The notes under the pieces: generated by a model
The model's input: only the letters and a program-made list of their open reading frames with translations
What the model was told of the DNA's origin: nothing
The model's database searches: none
Source: Proteromonas lacertae
Lineage: Eukaryota; Sar; Bigyra; Opalinata; Proteromonadidae
DNA: 64,000 nucleotides
Assembly (NCBI GenBank): GCA_002245135.1
Contig: NGBS01000596.1
Coordinates: 98,934-162,933 of the forward strand
Direction of reading: 5' to 3'
Position numbers and translations under genes: made by a program
Shown: positions 26,152 through 37,917 of the stretch, piece by piece
Numbering within the stretch: the stretch's first letter is position 1
Layout of the letters: every line of letters starts with the position of its first letter

Positions 26152-26733
26152 TTACTCAATTTTTAAGTAATTAAAACTAGTTTCAAAACCACCTTCTTTT
26201 GGACTGCAACAATACAAACCAATTTGTAATTCACTATCTTCTGGAATATGGAAGTGACATATTCTCAACTGTTGCCATTTCTCTTCACCAACTGATCTAG
26301 CATAAACAAAGAAATCATTTCCTTTTCTTTGGATTTTAAATTCCATTTCTACATCCTTTTTGGAATATGGTTGAGTAGACCAATCGGAATAACCCATATT
26401 TGTAACTACAGCACCAAGATTGTATGGTCCTTCTTTTTCAAATTCAATTGATGTTTTGATCCAGAATTCTTCGTTTAAATACACAATTAGTCCAGCTTGA
26501 TCATATTGTTCTTTTGGAGCGTATTTAACCTTGGTTTCCATAGTAAAATCTCCCTTCTTGTTCATCATTAAGCAATGTCCTGTATTTCTTCTAAAGCCAT
26601 AATGAGTTCTTTGCCAGAAATCAGTATCACTTGCAGTCTTCACTACTAATGCTCCATTTTTAATTTCGTGTGATGGAGGTTCATTCAACCATTTAAACTC
26701 TTTTGGAACAGTGTCCTTAAATTCGTAAATCAT
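26152..26733 (-). CDS. DUF1349 protein, copy B
   Basis: Intronless 193-residue paralogue of the protein at 24019-24600, with the same length and the same landmark strings (KEFKWLNEPPSHEIKNGAL, DFWQRTHYGFRRNTGHCL, VVTNMGYSDWS, WQQLRICHFHIPED, CSPKEGGFETSFNYLKIE). The two genes bracket the oxidoreductase, all on the minus strand, so a local duplication or a functional grouping is likely. Function of the domain unknown. Confidence 0.88.
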   Translation of the reverse strand: MIYEFKDTVPKEFKWLNEPPSHEIKNGALVVKTASDTDFWQRTHYGFRRNTGHCLMMNKKGDFTMETKVKYAPKEQYDQAGLIVYLNEEFWIKTSIEFEKEGPYNLGAVVTNMGYSDWSTQPYSKKDVEMEFKIQRKGNDFFVYARSVGEEKWQQLRICHFHIPEDSELQIGLYCCSPKEGGFETSFNYLKIE

Positions 26734-26816
26734 AAGATATATAAAATTCTATTTCGATTCAATTATTTGGCTTGAAAATTCACTTTCTTTTTCTTTCTTT
26801 TTTTAAATGTCTCTAG

Positions 26817-28236
26817 GGTTTAGAACAGAATCTGCTTTAATTCCCAAAAAATCTAAAGAAATATCAGTGGATAAGGAAAGTGTATTCTATTGATTCCATC
26901 TCTTTCTTAGTTAATTGGTTTAGAAGCTGCAATTAATGAATATAAGGTGAAAAATAAAGACAAACCTGTAATAGCAAATATAAGAAAAGTATATTATTAT
27001 ATTCTATTAGTTAAATAAAAATAGAAAACATCCAAGAGAATAATTGTTGGGAAAAAAGAGGAAGAAGATAAATTAGGTAGGTCTAACAAAGGAATAGAAG
27101 AAAGAATAAAATATGATGAAGAATCCCGTCTAAATCTAAAGAAGTCAAAAATGGTAGAACAAGCATTAGAAAGAAAAGCAATATTGTATAACAAAATGTC
27201 CAATGGAGAAATAGAAGCAGATGAAGATTGTTTAGTCAACTTTGATGAAAAAGTGAAAAGAAAGACAACTGAACAATCAACACAACCTAAAAAAGTATAT
27301 TCATTCATAATATATGTAATAATAGAAGCATAAACATCGTAGAGTCTTAATTGAAGATAGACATGGAAGATTACGTTGGGTAAAAGAAGGCTCATCAGAT
27401 CATATGGACAGAATAGGTATAGCTCACAGATTAGTACAATTAAATCCATGGTTAAAGAGTGTAGTAGATTTTGAAGAGGTTGATTTGAATAAAGTAATAA
27501 CAACAGCAGAAGCTGATAAAATGAAGAAAGAAAAAGAAGAAGAAGAAGAAGAACGTATATATATATATATATATATATATTATTATTATTATTATTTATT
27601 ATAGAAAAGAAGAAGATAGGAATAAAATTATTCAAGTCTCAATGGGAATTTGTAAAGTCAAAAGATGAGAAAGAATATTTAGAAGGATTATCAAATAAAA
27701 CAAAAGAAATTAGAAATGAAGTGATTAATAAAACTGCAAAGATATTTGAACAAATTGATTCAATTACATCCAATAAAGAAAATATGAAAGAAAGTGTAAA
27801 AGAAGAAGAAGATGATGAAAAGAAAAAGATGAAAGAAAAAGACGAAAAGACAAAACAAAAATTGAAGGGATTATTTGATTTATTAAAGAATAAAGACAAT
27901 GATAATAAGAATGAAGAATCTAATATAGAACCACCACCAGTACAATCGCAACAACCGGTAGAACAATCGGTTCAACCTACTCAACAACCACAACCACCTC
28001 AATTACCGTTTTGTAACAATAACTCACAGTATTTTCCTCCTCAACAGTATCAATATTATTACCAAAACCAATCTTCCTATTATAATCAATATCCAGGATA
28101 TTATGCTTATCCTCAACAATATCAATTTACTCAATCTTACCCAAATCCTCAAGATAATTTAAATTCACAACAAATTAATACTTCTAACCCTGATCCATAT
28201 TCTAGACCGAATGTAACTTATTTACCAACCCATTAA
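26817..28236 (+). CDS. CCDC174: CCDC174-like nuclear coiled-coil protein
   Basis: Five exons with introns after KES, after ANIRK, after TQPKK and a TA/TAA-repeat intron near 27555-27604. The product resembles human CCDC174: a Lys/Glu-rich helix with ERKAILYNKMSNGEIEADED and CLVNFDEKV (human EKAKLYEKMTKGD...YLVDFTQKI), then EDRHGRLRWVKEG (human DSLGRSRRCMRKD) and further charged helices. CCDC174 associates with the exon junction complex/spliceosome in animals. The C-terminal ~100 residues here are a Gln/Pro/Tyr-rich low-complexity tail not expected in the human protein. An RNPS1 homologue lies elsewhere in this window. Confidence 0.72.
27555..27604 (+). repeat. TA / TTA microsatellite intron in CCDC174
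   Basis: A (TA)n tract followed by (TTA)n fills this intron from GTATATATA to TTATTATAG. Its removal keeps EEEQKKKIGIKLF in frame. Confidence 0.85.
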
Positions 28237-28438
28237 TAATCATTTTTGTTTTTTAATTTTTAGAAATTGATTTAATGCAACTTAATTTGGATTATTCATT
28301 GTTAAGTGGAATTTGCATATGTATAAATCCCTTTATGTAACAATGAATGTAAAAATAAATTCAAACCTCAAGCCGAATCTAGCTTCTTTTTTATTGGATA
28401 TTTATCTATTTAACTCTTTCTACTTTACATGAGTTCCT

Positions 28439-30708
28439 CAAACAATGAAAATACAAGATTAGTTCAAGTTAAGGAATATTTGATGGCTTTAACAGAAGGA
28501 AGACCGCCAACAAAGAACATACAAGATGTAAATGAGTATTTTTAATATTTAATGGTCTGCATAGTTTGGTTTATAATCTAGTAATGAACAACTGTGGAGT
28601 GGAATTATATGTCACTGTAGAAACAATTTTGTTGAATTACACAAAGAAGCTACAAAAGGAGGTAAAGAAATTGCAAGAAGATGACCTTCTACATGGATTG
28701 GGACAGATGTGGAGGAATGTAAGTGCTTTAGAGAAAAAGATTAGAGATTCTTTGTGGTATTTGGTATATTTTACTCTCTCACTATCATCATAGAACGATC
28801 ACTTAGAAACTCTAGACCGAAAAGTAACTAGTGGAATAGATGAGGACGAAAATCAAGAAGATAAAAAGTCCGGCCGTAAATCCACCAAAATATTAATCCT
28901 TGGTAGTTTTTCCAAAGAAATATTAGAAAAGAAAAACTTAATAGAAAGAATGATCACAGCATTACTAATAGAATACCAAAGACATAGAGAAAAGCAGAAT
29001 ATTGATGAATCGACGCTCCACAGCTTAGGTAAGATGTTGGTAGAGTTAACAGAAGTCGAAGGAAATGTATTATATGAAAAATATTTCCAAGAAAGGTTTT
29101 TGAATAACACAACCGAGTTTTACTCAACTTATGCTAATAAGATCTTAGCTAAACAGGATATCAATTTGTTCAATTATTGTGAATTAGTAGAAGCACAATT
29201 GAATCATGAAAAGAACCAATATTTCTATTTAAAGAGTGAAACTCGAAACAAAGTTAATCAGATTGTAGAAATTCAACTTATTTCACATCATTATAAAGAT
29301 CTATTAGATAGAAATCCTGGTGGTTTTAGCTCCATTGTTGAATCTAAAGATAGTAAAGATATTCAACTTCGAAAAGTGTATGATGTATTCCACAATATAA
29401 TTGATGCTAAGAAAGATTTATGTGATCATTATTATCATTATGTTGAAACTGAATCTAGTGAATTGATTGGTAATGAAAAGGAGTGGGAAAAACCAGTAGT
29501 TTGGGCACAGAATTACCTACAATTATTTGGTGATAACAGTGAAACAGGTTCGTTTTTCATTCAGATGGGACAAAGATTTTGAAAGTGCAAGAATCAGTGC
29601 CTTCCGTGCTTCTTTAAAAGGTAAAACTGCTCCTTGTACTGCATTAGCATTGAATTTAGATAGTCGATTAAGAGAAAAGGCAGGAACACTATCAACAGAT
29701 CAACAGAAAGTATTAATAGAAACAACACTAGAAGTATTTGAATTATTAGATGATAAAGATGTGTTTAAGAATGAATATGAAAAATGTTTGAAGAAGAGAT
29801 TATTAGATAACAAAGTAATGAGTGAAGATTTTGAAAGTAGAATATTAACTGGTTTAACTGACAAAGCTGGTAAATCATTTACTGAAACAAGTTATCAGAT
29901 TCAACAAGAGTATAAGAATGAACATGAGAATAGTAAATACAAATATGCTATCTCTGGTTGTTCACTTGATTTGAATCCAACTATATTGACTGAAGGAACT
30001 TGGAAATTTGAAACAAAACCAGCTATTGGTACAGCTCCACCTTATTTCGCTAATATTTATAAACTATATGAAACAAATTATATCAATAAGAATGGTAATA
30101 AGAGAATTAGACCGATTTATACTGAAGGAAGTGTAAAAGCAATTATTACTTATCCTAATGGTAAGAAGTATGATGTTACATTTACAACACCACAAGCATT
30201 TATTGTCGAAATGATTAGAAATGGAACAAATACAAGAGAGACTATAATGAATAATTTAAAAGTAGAATCTTCCAAATCAAAGAGTGAGTTCTTAAGTCAA
30301 GTTCAATCCTTTTTATCCTGTAAAAAGAAAAGTGATCCAACCTTCTTATTGGAAGACAGTTCAGAAAGTGATAAGAATAAAAGAAAGATTTCATTTAATA
30401 TGAACTATGTAAATCCAAGAAACAAGTTCTCTATTCCAGTTCCAACATTAAAACATAAAGTTGCACAAACTGTAAGTGATGATTTGAATCAACAGAGATG
30501 GCATCAAATGGATGCTGCTATAGTGAGAGTGATGAAAATTAGAGGTCGTTTACAATTGAATCAATTAGAATCAAATGTAGTTGAGTTATTGAAAAGATTC
30601 TTTAAACCTACTCCTAATGATATTAAGAAGAGAATTGATGATTTGATTGAGAGAGAGTATCTAACAAGAGATGAACATGATAAATCTATTTTCCATTATG
30701 TAGCTTAA
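28439..30708 (+). CDS. Cullin, scaffold of a RING ubiquitin ligase
   Basis: Holds substrate adaptors at its N-terminus and RBX1 at its C-terminus. Exons: MSSSNNENTRLVQVKEYLMA..., intron ~28538-28566, NLVMNNCGVELYVTVETIL, intron ~28763-28792, then the long helical repeats. The cullin-homology region is clear (DVFKNEYEKCLKKRLLDNKV, LTGLTDKAGKSFTETSYQI), and the C-terminal winged helix has the NEDD8 acceptor context AAIVRVMKIRGRLQLNQL and ends IDDLIEREYLTRDE...FHYVA. About 735 residues, normal for CUL1-4. A +1 break near 29547 joins the N-terminal repeats to SFRWDKDFESARISAFRA. Subfamily not assigned. Confidence 0.92.
29541..29560 (+). other. +1 frame break in the cullin
   Basis: Reading GAA ACA G GTT CGT TTT TCA restores the cullin pattern S-F-x-x-D-K-D-F (FSFRWDKDFESARISAF). 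The zero frame ends at TGA after GQRF. No GT-AG pair here gives the right phase. Confidence 0.78.
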
Positions 30709-30805
30709 CAATTTTTTTTTTAATATTATTATGATTATGATTATTCAAATAATTATTTTTCTAATCTTTACCTAAAAGAAAAGAAAATAAACATATCATG
30801 TATTT

Positions 30806-33800
30806 CTATTTAACATTATAAAAATGTTCTGATAATTCTTTCTTTTCTTCTTCTGTAATTCCATCAATAAATATATAATTAATTGATGAATAAGTTTCAA
30901 AGAATGATTTTAATTCCGATTTATTGAAATTGTCTTTTATGGTAATTGCTAATACATCTAGTTTATAAAAAATATCTTCATTTTCTCTCATCATTCTTAA
31001 TTCTCTCTCATTCAATTCATAACCTTCTATGTTTATCTTTTTTAATTGTTGATAATCTTTTAATCTTTCTATTAACATGTTTAATCCTTTTTCACTCATT
31101 CCAACATCTATTCAAATATATATATAAACCATAAAAATACTAGAGATAATTAATGAATTATCTAAAATAAATGTGTCTAAATTTTCACATATTATTTCTA
31201 TTCCTTCATCTCCAATTTCATTATTATATATCGAAATATATTGTGCATGTTCTGGTAAAGAATCTATTAGTTCTTTCAATCCTTTATAGCTTATCTTGTT
31301 ATTGAATAAATCAAGTCTTTCATAATAAATCTGTTTAATCAAACGAATGTGAGAATCATTAATATTTAAATCTATTTTATTGGAAATTAATACTTTTATA
31401 CTTGAAAAATCATATTTTCTATACTCATGTCTAGTTGCTTTTATACAATAATTCAAGTAACATTCTAACTCTTCATTTGTCCATAATGAACATTTCATTT
31501 CAATAAATGGATAATTTCCTTCTTCTTCTAATGATTTAGAATAAACTGATTTTATTGCTTTTATTCCAATATGATTTCCTCCTAAGAATATTCTCAGATA
31601 ATTATCAAAATGATCATCTAAACTCATTGGTTTAACTTGATTTATTAATAGTAACACACTTTCATCATCTATTGAGGTATTAGATAAATTTAATTCACCA
31701 AAATTCCTGAATAATTCTAAATTGCCCAGTAATGATTTAAATCCATCATTACCTATTGGATTATCTATTTATAAAATTAAAAAATTATATTTATACTATG
31801 TATGTATATATCTCTAACATTTTTGATGTCTTTCATAGAGTTCATCATATATTCTACTCCATCTGAATCAATATTATTGCCATTTAAATATATTATTCTA
31901 ATCCAACTTTTTGTTTTCTTTACACCATCTAATATATACTTCAATCCAGTTGAAGATAATCCCATATCTATTACATATCAAACAATATTTCAAATACTAG
32001 AACAATTTATTATACTAACACAATCTTTTAATTTACATAAATGTGGAGATAATATCTTCATTCCTTCATCTCCTATTTCATTTCCATATAACTTAACCAT
32101 TAGTTTTGGAAAATTATTTATACTATAAATCAATACTTCTATACTTCGGTATGTTAATTTATTATCTAAATAATAGAAAAATATCAAATCATACTACTCA
32201 GATTTAACTCTCCTATTCTCTGTAATTCATCAGATCTCAAGGCAAGGAATTGTTTCAATATATCATCATCAATACCTGAATTACTCAGATCTAATATACT
32301 AAATAAAACTCCTCCAATGATTGATTCAACCATCTTCGGAATTGTTTTATCAATCAACAGCTCTTTACATCCATTTATACGAAAAAGCGTTTCAGATGCC
32401 GGATATACAGAAAATATTTCTTTTAGTCCTTTTAAATGTATTTGTGGGTTGAACATAATTACAAGATAGCTAATAGTATATTTATATTTATGTAATTCTT
32501 GTGACAATAATATCATCGACTCATCATTCAAATTCATTTGCAAAAGATCCAAATCACGGATGTCATTAATTAATAAATGTAAATATGGTAGTAATAATTT
32601 GAATCCTTTTGGACCAATTGGATTTGCTATTTCAAAAATATAAATAATATGCTTATACACCATAGTATTAAACTTTTCAATTTCATGTATGGAATGGTTT
32701 TAACAAATGTTTCCATAAAGTAATGAGTAAGATGGCATTCTGATAAATCTAATACTTCGAGATTTGAGAATTGGATAAAATATGTTCCAAACAATGAATG
32801 ATAATGTAGTTGAATGTTAAACCAATCAATGTCTATATAAACAATAAATATTATTATTTATCAATATACCAAACTTAAGTTTCTTTGGATTGATTAGTTT
32901 CAATATTTTGAATAAATAATACATTCCTTCTTCACATAAACAGCAACAATTTGATTCAATCTTAATGATTTCTTTATCTGGATAGCATCTGCCAATGTTA
33001 CATATTATTTTATCTAAATGACATTCTTCTTCTTTACATTTGTGATGAATTTGAAATCTTAGTTTTTCAATTTTTAAAACATATTCTTTATATAATTTCA
33101 TCATCAAGAGTATTGACAATATTCTTGTATTGGATTGCTTATTGTATAATTCTACCAAATCGTCTCCAATTTCTATTCAATAATAGTTTTTAAGAATGTA
33201 AAAAATATATATATTATACCTTTCAATTTCTCACTTTCGAGATAATGTTCCAAAGGATATATTATTGGAAATGTAGAAAAAATATTGTTACTATAATTAT
33301 ATAACATTTCTTTTCTTTGATCAGACATTATTATACTGTTTTCTTCATCTCTAAATATTTCACTCATTTCGTTCATTTCTTTTCTTAATTCTTTTAAACT
33401 CAATCTATCTTCATTCTTCACACATAAAATTCTTTCCATTATTTCTTTAATCATATCATCTTTTATTAACTCTCTATTATATTCACATTTCATAATATTG
33501 CTAAGAGTTTTAATTGTATTATTATCTTCATTAAATGGTAATTTCTTGTTTATTATCTCATATAATATACATCCAATTGACCAATTCACACTTTTCTCAT
33601 TACATTCCAATCCATTCAACTCTTCTGGAGATTTAAAACATATGTCATACATCATCATTTCTTGACCTTTTCTTACTTCATTCAAACATAAATCACATAA
33701 CTTTATATCATTATTATCTTCATATACTACATTACTGCTCTTCAAATTACCAACCACTAAACCATATTCACTCAATATTGCCAATATTTTACAAATAGAA

Positions 33801-34188
33801 CATATCGCACTACAAATATCATCATTTGAAAAGGATTTACTTTGAATTATCTCTTCCAAGTCTTTGAAATACTGTTTTCTTTCTATTATCATATATTCAC
33901 CATTTTTATCCAACTGAAATGCTTTATAAGGATATATGAATGAGAAACAACAGTCTGACAGAAATGAGTTTGTTTCAAGGAATTTCAATATTCTCTTTTC
34001 TATAATCCCATTTACATATAAGATTTTAAGCATTTTAATTTTCTTCTTTTTTTGTATTTTCAAGTCTATTTCGCTATTACCCTTTTCTACTCTTTCTTTT
34101 ACCTATAAAACATAAAATCACTAAAAAATACTTGAGTTTTAGAAGATAATAATGAGTGTAACACATTATCTACAAAAGAATTCAGCAT
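30806..34188 (-). CDS. Pseudokinase-LRR protein, copy 2
   Basis: Paralogue of the gene at 18504-21860. Begins MLNSFVDNVLHSLLSSKTQ (34188), intron, VKERVEKGNSEIDLKIQ, then a kinase-like domain with VGNLKSSNVVYEDNN for the catalytic loop (Asp to Asn), LCDL where DFG belongs, SPEELNGLECNEKSVNWSIG and NEDRLSLKELRKEM. The Cys/His patch is HHKCKEEECHLDK...CCCLCEEG. RNI-type leucine-rich repeats follow over numerous mini-introns (LDLFNNKISYKGLKEL, LYGNEIGDEGMKIL) and the protein ends EHFYNVK-TAG. Exon order and intron positions mirror copy 1. The upstream motif GTTTCAAAATAT-AGAGTCGTT (34199-34219) is shared with copy 1. No catalytic activity expected; role unknown. Confidence 0.8.
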
Positions 34189-34410
34189 TTTAATTATTGT
34201 TTCAAAATATAGAGTCGTTATTTTATTATGTAAATACTTTTTATGTAGCAATTATTTACACAATATATATTATTTCCATAAAAATAGATCCCCCTAACAA
34301 ACATTAACATATTTAAATTAATCCTTCTTTGATATTCTAATATTTGCGCTTAAGTTTTTATATGTAGACTTTAAGTTATTCAGAGTCTATAATACCATAA
34401 TTAAAATATC

Positions 34411-34768
34411 TTATACTTGCTTCAATTGGTATATTTCAGCATCTAAGTCTTGAGACAACTCTTCATTATTCGATTCCTACCAATTATAATATCATAACCA
34501 CAATATACCAAAGCTACATCAAGCTGCCTTTGTTTCTCTTCAATCTCTAAACTACAAGCTGTTATTCTCTATATTCATATTACAATCATAATTGATAAAA
34601 TACAGCTTTTAAAACTTGACTTCTTTGATGAATTTCATATATTTCTGGTAGTTTTGATATTTGAAAAGTACCTGTGGAATAATACACTAAACCCAAAGAA
34701 AATGCTACAATGATTACAGCCAGGAGTAGAATAATGTAAAGCATTGACAGTATGTAATGAAAAATCAT
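34411..34768 (-). CDS. Small single-pass membrane protein with coiled coil
   Basis: Three-exon gene of about 100 residues. Exon 1: MIFHYILSMLYIILLLAVII and onward, a strong N-terminal transmembrane helix, then KLPEIYEIHQRSQVLKA. A 35-nt intron (GTATTTT...ATATAG) leads to RITACSLEIEEKQRQLDVAL, and a second intron (ending GGTAG) to ESNNEELSQDLDAEIYQLKQ and V-TAA. Both introns are typical of this genome and all three exons stay open, which supports a real gene. The shape (TM plus short coiled coil) resembles tail- or signal-anchored accessory proteins; no family recognised. Confidence 0.6.
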
Positions 34769-34894
34769 TTTTAATATTACCTCAAGCCAAGTTATTCTTC
34801 AGTTCAAACTTAATTTTTAAATTTTTTTAAATTTATATTTATAAATTGCCTTTAATAATTAAAAGTATTACTTGAAATATAACATTTATTATAG

Positions 34895-35555
34895 ATGTCA
34901 ACTGGATTACAAGGAATAAAGTCATCTGGACGTTTTTCACCTGCTAGACGTAGACAGAAGCCACGTGTTGTATGATAGTATCAATAATATGAATAGGCAC
35001 TCGACGAAGAACAACTCGAAGAAATTAAAGAAGCCTTCAAATTGTTTGATCCTGATGATAAAGGGAAAATAGATGCAAAAGAACTCAAAGCTGCAATGAG
35101 AGCATTAGGATTTATAGTTAAAAAAGTATGTTATATTTATTTAAGTGTTAATAGACTGATATAAAGAAAATGTTGACAGAAATCAATAAATTGGACACTG
35201 GTGAAGTTACTCAAGAAGAGTTTATTCATTTAGCTTCAGCAAAGATGGGTGAAAGAGATACCAGGGAAGAAATAATGAAAGTATTTGATTTATTTGATGA
35301 AGACCATACAGGTAAAATCACATTTAGAAATTTGAAAAGAGTAGTAGCAAGAACTTGGAGAAGATTTAACTGATCAAGATATAACAGTATATATAGTTAT
35401 TTTACTCATTTTTTTAATCATTATAGGAAATGATAGAAGAAGCAGATAGAGACCATGATGGAATGATAAATCAAGATGAATTCTATAGAGTGATGAAAAA
35501 GAGAGGAGATAATCCTTTAGATGATTTAGATTCTGATGACGATGATGATTATTAA
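34895..35555 (+). CDS. Centrin
   Basis: EF-hand protein of centrioles and basal bodies. Exon 1: basic N-terminus [20 protein letters not shown]; exon 2: [20 protein letters not shown] with [17 protein letters not shown], the centrin hallmark; exon 3: [10 protein letters not shown]...[20 protein letters not shown]; exon 4: [20 protein letters not shown]. Three mini-introns. EF2 is degenerate ([14 protein letters not shown]); EF3 and EF4 look calcium-competent. The C-terminus ends in an unusual acidic run (DSDDDDDY). A +1 break near 35350 joins NLKRVV to [10 protein letters not shown]. Together with the dynein and the Sfi1-like gene this shows a ciliated cell. Confidence 0.93.
35344..35354 (+). 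other. +1 frame break in centrin
   Basis: Sequence GTA GTA GCA A GAA CTT GGA GAA. One base must be skipped to pass from FRNLKRVVA to [10 protein letters not shown], matching centrin KRVAKELGENLTDEE residue for residue. The zero frame reads ARTWRRFN and stops at TGA. Confidence 0.85.
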
Positions 35556-35726
35556 ATTATATATTGTTTATTGTTATTATTTTAATTGCATTTTAAAGTT
35601 TAAAATTAAATAATTTGAGGTAATTCATCCATAAAATAAAGAAATTAAAATGAATGACTGAAATGAATAAGGATTCAATACCTATTTAGCCTCATCAAAA
35701 AATTTGAAATTTGAGCTTTAGTTTTC

Positions 35727-37737
35727 ATGTCAGGCAAGATATTATCTTATGGTGAACCAATTTTATATTATCAACCTAATGGTATTGTTTCTAAATTTAT
35801 TAAATATATCTAGGAGCTAACTGTATGTTAGAATCTAAGTGTTGTTCCAATGATATGATGAGAACAGTTGGTGGATCTGAAGTTAGTGTGTTATTAAATC
35901 TTTGCCAATTAGGGCATCAGTGTGAGTTTGCAAGTGTCTTACCAAATAGTATATAAACAAGAAATATAATTATCTAGGCTATTTGGGTGATTTTGTTAAT
36001 GAAGCTTTAACCAGTCATGGTATTGATTTGTCCAACTGTAAGAGAGGTGATGGATTAATGAGTGAAGGAACAATAAAAACCGATTGTACTACTTTTTATC
36101 AGAGAGATGCATCAGCATTTTCACTTCAATCAGAAACTTTTGATTGGGATTCAATTGTAACAGGTGAAAAATGGGTACATTTATCATATGATCCGACTTT
36201 AATATCAGGCGAAGCTGAAGAAAACTGGAAGGGCTTATTAAAAACTGCAGCTGAAAGAAATTGTAACATCAGTATAGATTGTTCAATGACAGAGAAAGTT
36301 GAAGAAAATTTACCAAAATTCTGGAACGCTGTAAAACCTTATATCCAAAAAGTACGTTTCTTATACTTAAGTAATGAAGTCGTAAAGCCTTTTGCTGATT
36401 TATTAGAAGTATGTTGTATGTCATCACCTAATCCAGATCCAAAGTCAGAAGAATGGTGTAAACAATGTTGTGCATTATATAATAAAATAAAAGGACCAAT
36501 CATCTTAACATCCTTTGTTATAGAACAAGGTTTAATCACTGAACTGTTTAGCTTGGCTTGTCAAGGAGAATGTAAATCTGATCAACCCTGTGGAACTAAG
36601 AACATCCCAGTATATTTATCCGTTACAGATCCAAGAGGAAGAGTAGGAGGTTATATTGCTGGTATGATTGACTTTATTTTATCAAACAATATCACTATTC
36701 GACCTTCTAATGATAATGGTTACAGTGTAGATTGTCCAATGTGTTTATTATGTAGAAGAGGTGATATAGTATCATCATTTACACAATTAACAAAAGGTGA
36801 ACAAATTGAATATCCTGAAGACATTATGCACTATTATGAAAACGCCTATACTGATATACCAATATTAATCAACATTGATGGAACAGCAGTAACTGATAAT
36901 GATGAATTATTAAAGCGAATTGAAGAAAATAATAAAAGAATTAAAACAACAAAAGAAACAATTGATAAAGCTAAAATCTGTTGTGCAATCAAAGTTGCTT
37001 ATGTAGAAAGATACTTAACAAGGGCTAAGAATTATGCAGATAGAAAGATTAAGATGTTTTCCATTAATTCAACCTCAGAAAACTTAGATTCATTGATGAA
37101 GAAAGTATTTGAAACTCTTCCTAAAGATTGTGTTATTGGTATTCATAATGTTAATAATCTTCATGATTTATGTAAAGCTATTAAACTAGGCATTCATTAT
37201 GTAGTCTGTCCCTTCTTACCAACCTTTGATTTCATTAGTGAAGCACATAAATTTGGAGTTGTAATAATAGTTTCTGCAATGAGTATACAAGAGATATCTG
37301 ATATTAATAAAACTAACACTGATTATATTCAAATATATCCATCTACAATTTACAGTCCATTTACATTCAAAGAATATTTAGATACTAAAATGTGGGGAGA
37401 TAGAAAGTTTATCTTGGATCATGGCACTTTAGATGATTGTTTAGATTGGCTTCATAATGGATTTACTGTTGTTTTCTTAGATCATAACTTTATAGGTGAA
37501 GATTGTTGTGTTGCTCCATCTAGTGCTAGAGTATTATCCACTGAAAGAACTTATAATTTAAATATTAAAGATTTTGCCATGAATTTGATTGATGATGTTA
37601 CTGGATGTAAAATGCCAAAGAAAGCTTTGAAAGGTGCTGATAGAGCGAATGATAATTTAGATTTTACTCAAGGATCTACTTATACTAGACCAATTAGACG
37701 TCCTGCTGGTGGTACTGATCATATTCAATTGTTCTAA
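35727..37737 (+). CDS. KDG kinase-KDPG aldolase fusion, both active sites degenerate
   Basis: Three exons (introns 35782-35813 and 35949-35977), about 649 residues. N-terminal half: PfkB/ribokinase fold (MSGKILSYGEPILYY, GGSEVSVLLNLCQLGHQCEF, FYQRDASAFSL), resembling 2-keto-3-deoxygluconate kinases. The ATP/catalytic motif GAGD is replaced: DPRGRVGGYIAGM (~residue 280). C-terminal half: KDPG/KHG-aldolase-like barrel (about residues 330-570). The Schiff-base Lys motif K-x-F-P-A reads QIYPS (~residue 511), IGAGTV reads IGIHNV, and the Glu of the IEVT strand is Ser. These two domains would catalyse consecutive steps (KDG to KDPG to pyruvate plus GAP), but none of the key residues survives. The domain order is read directly; loss of activity is inference. 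The gene is intact and has no frame break, so it is presumably expressed. Confidence 0.75.
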
Positions 37738-37917
37738 TTAATTGAATTAAAAAAATCTAATTCTTATAATATATTATATTATGCATCCATAAAATTGTTT
37801 TTGTATTTTAATGGGTGGGAAAGAGAAGAGAAAATATACATATAAACAACAACTAAATAAAAATAATAAAGAAATATAATAATAAAATATTTTATTTATA
37901 GAAAACAGTTAAAATAG

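Noticed and set aside
29510-29575. Short intron ending TTTTTCATTCAG to explain the cullin frame break.
   Set aside because: Every available GT donor gives the wrong phase for WDKDFESAR.
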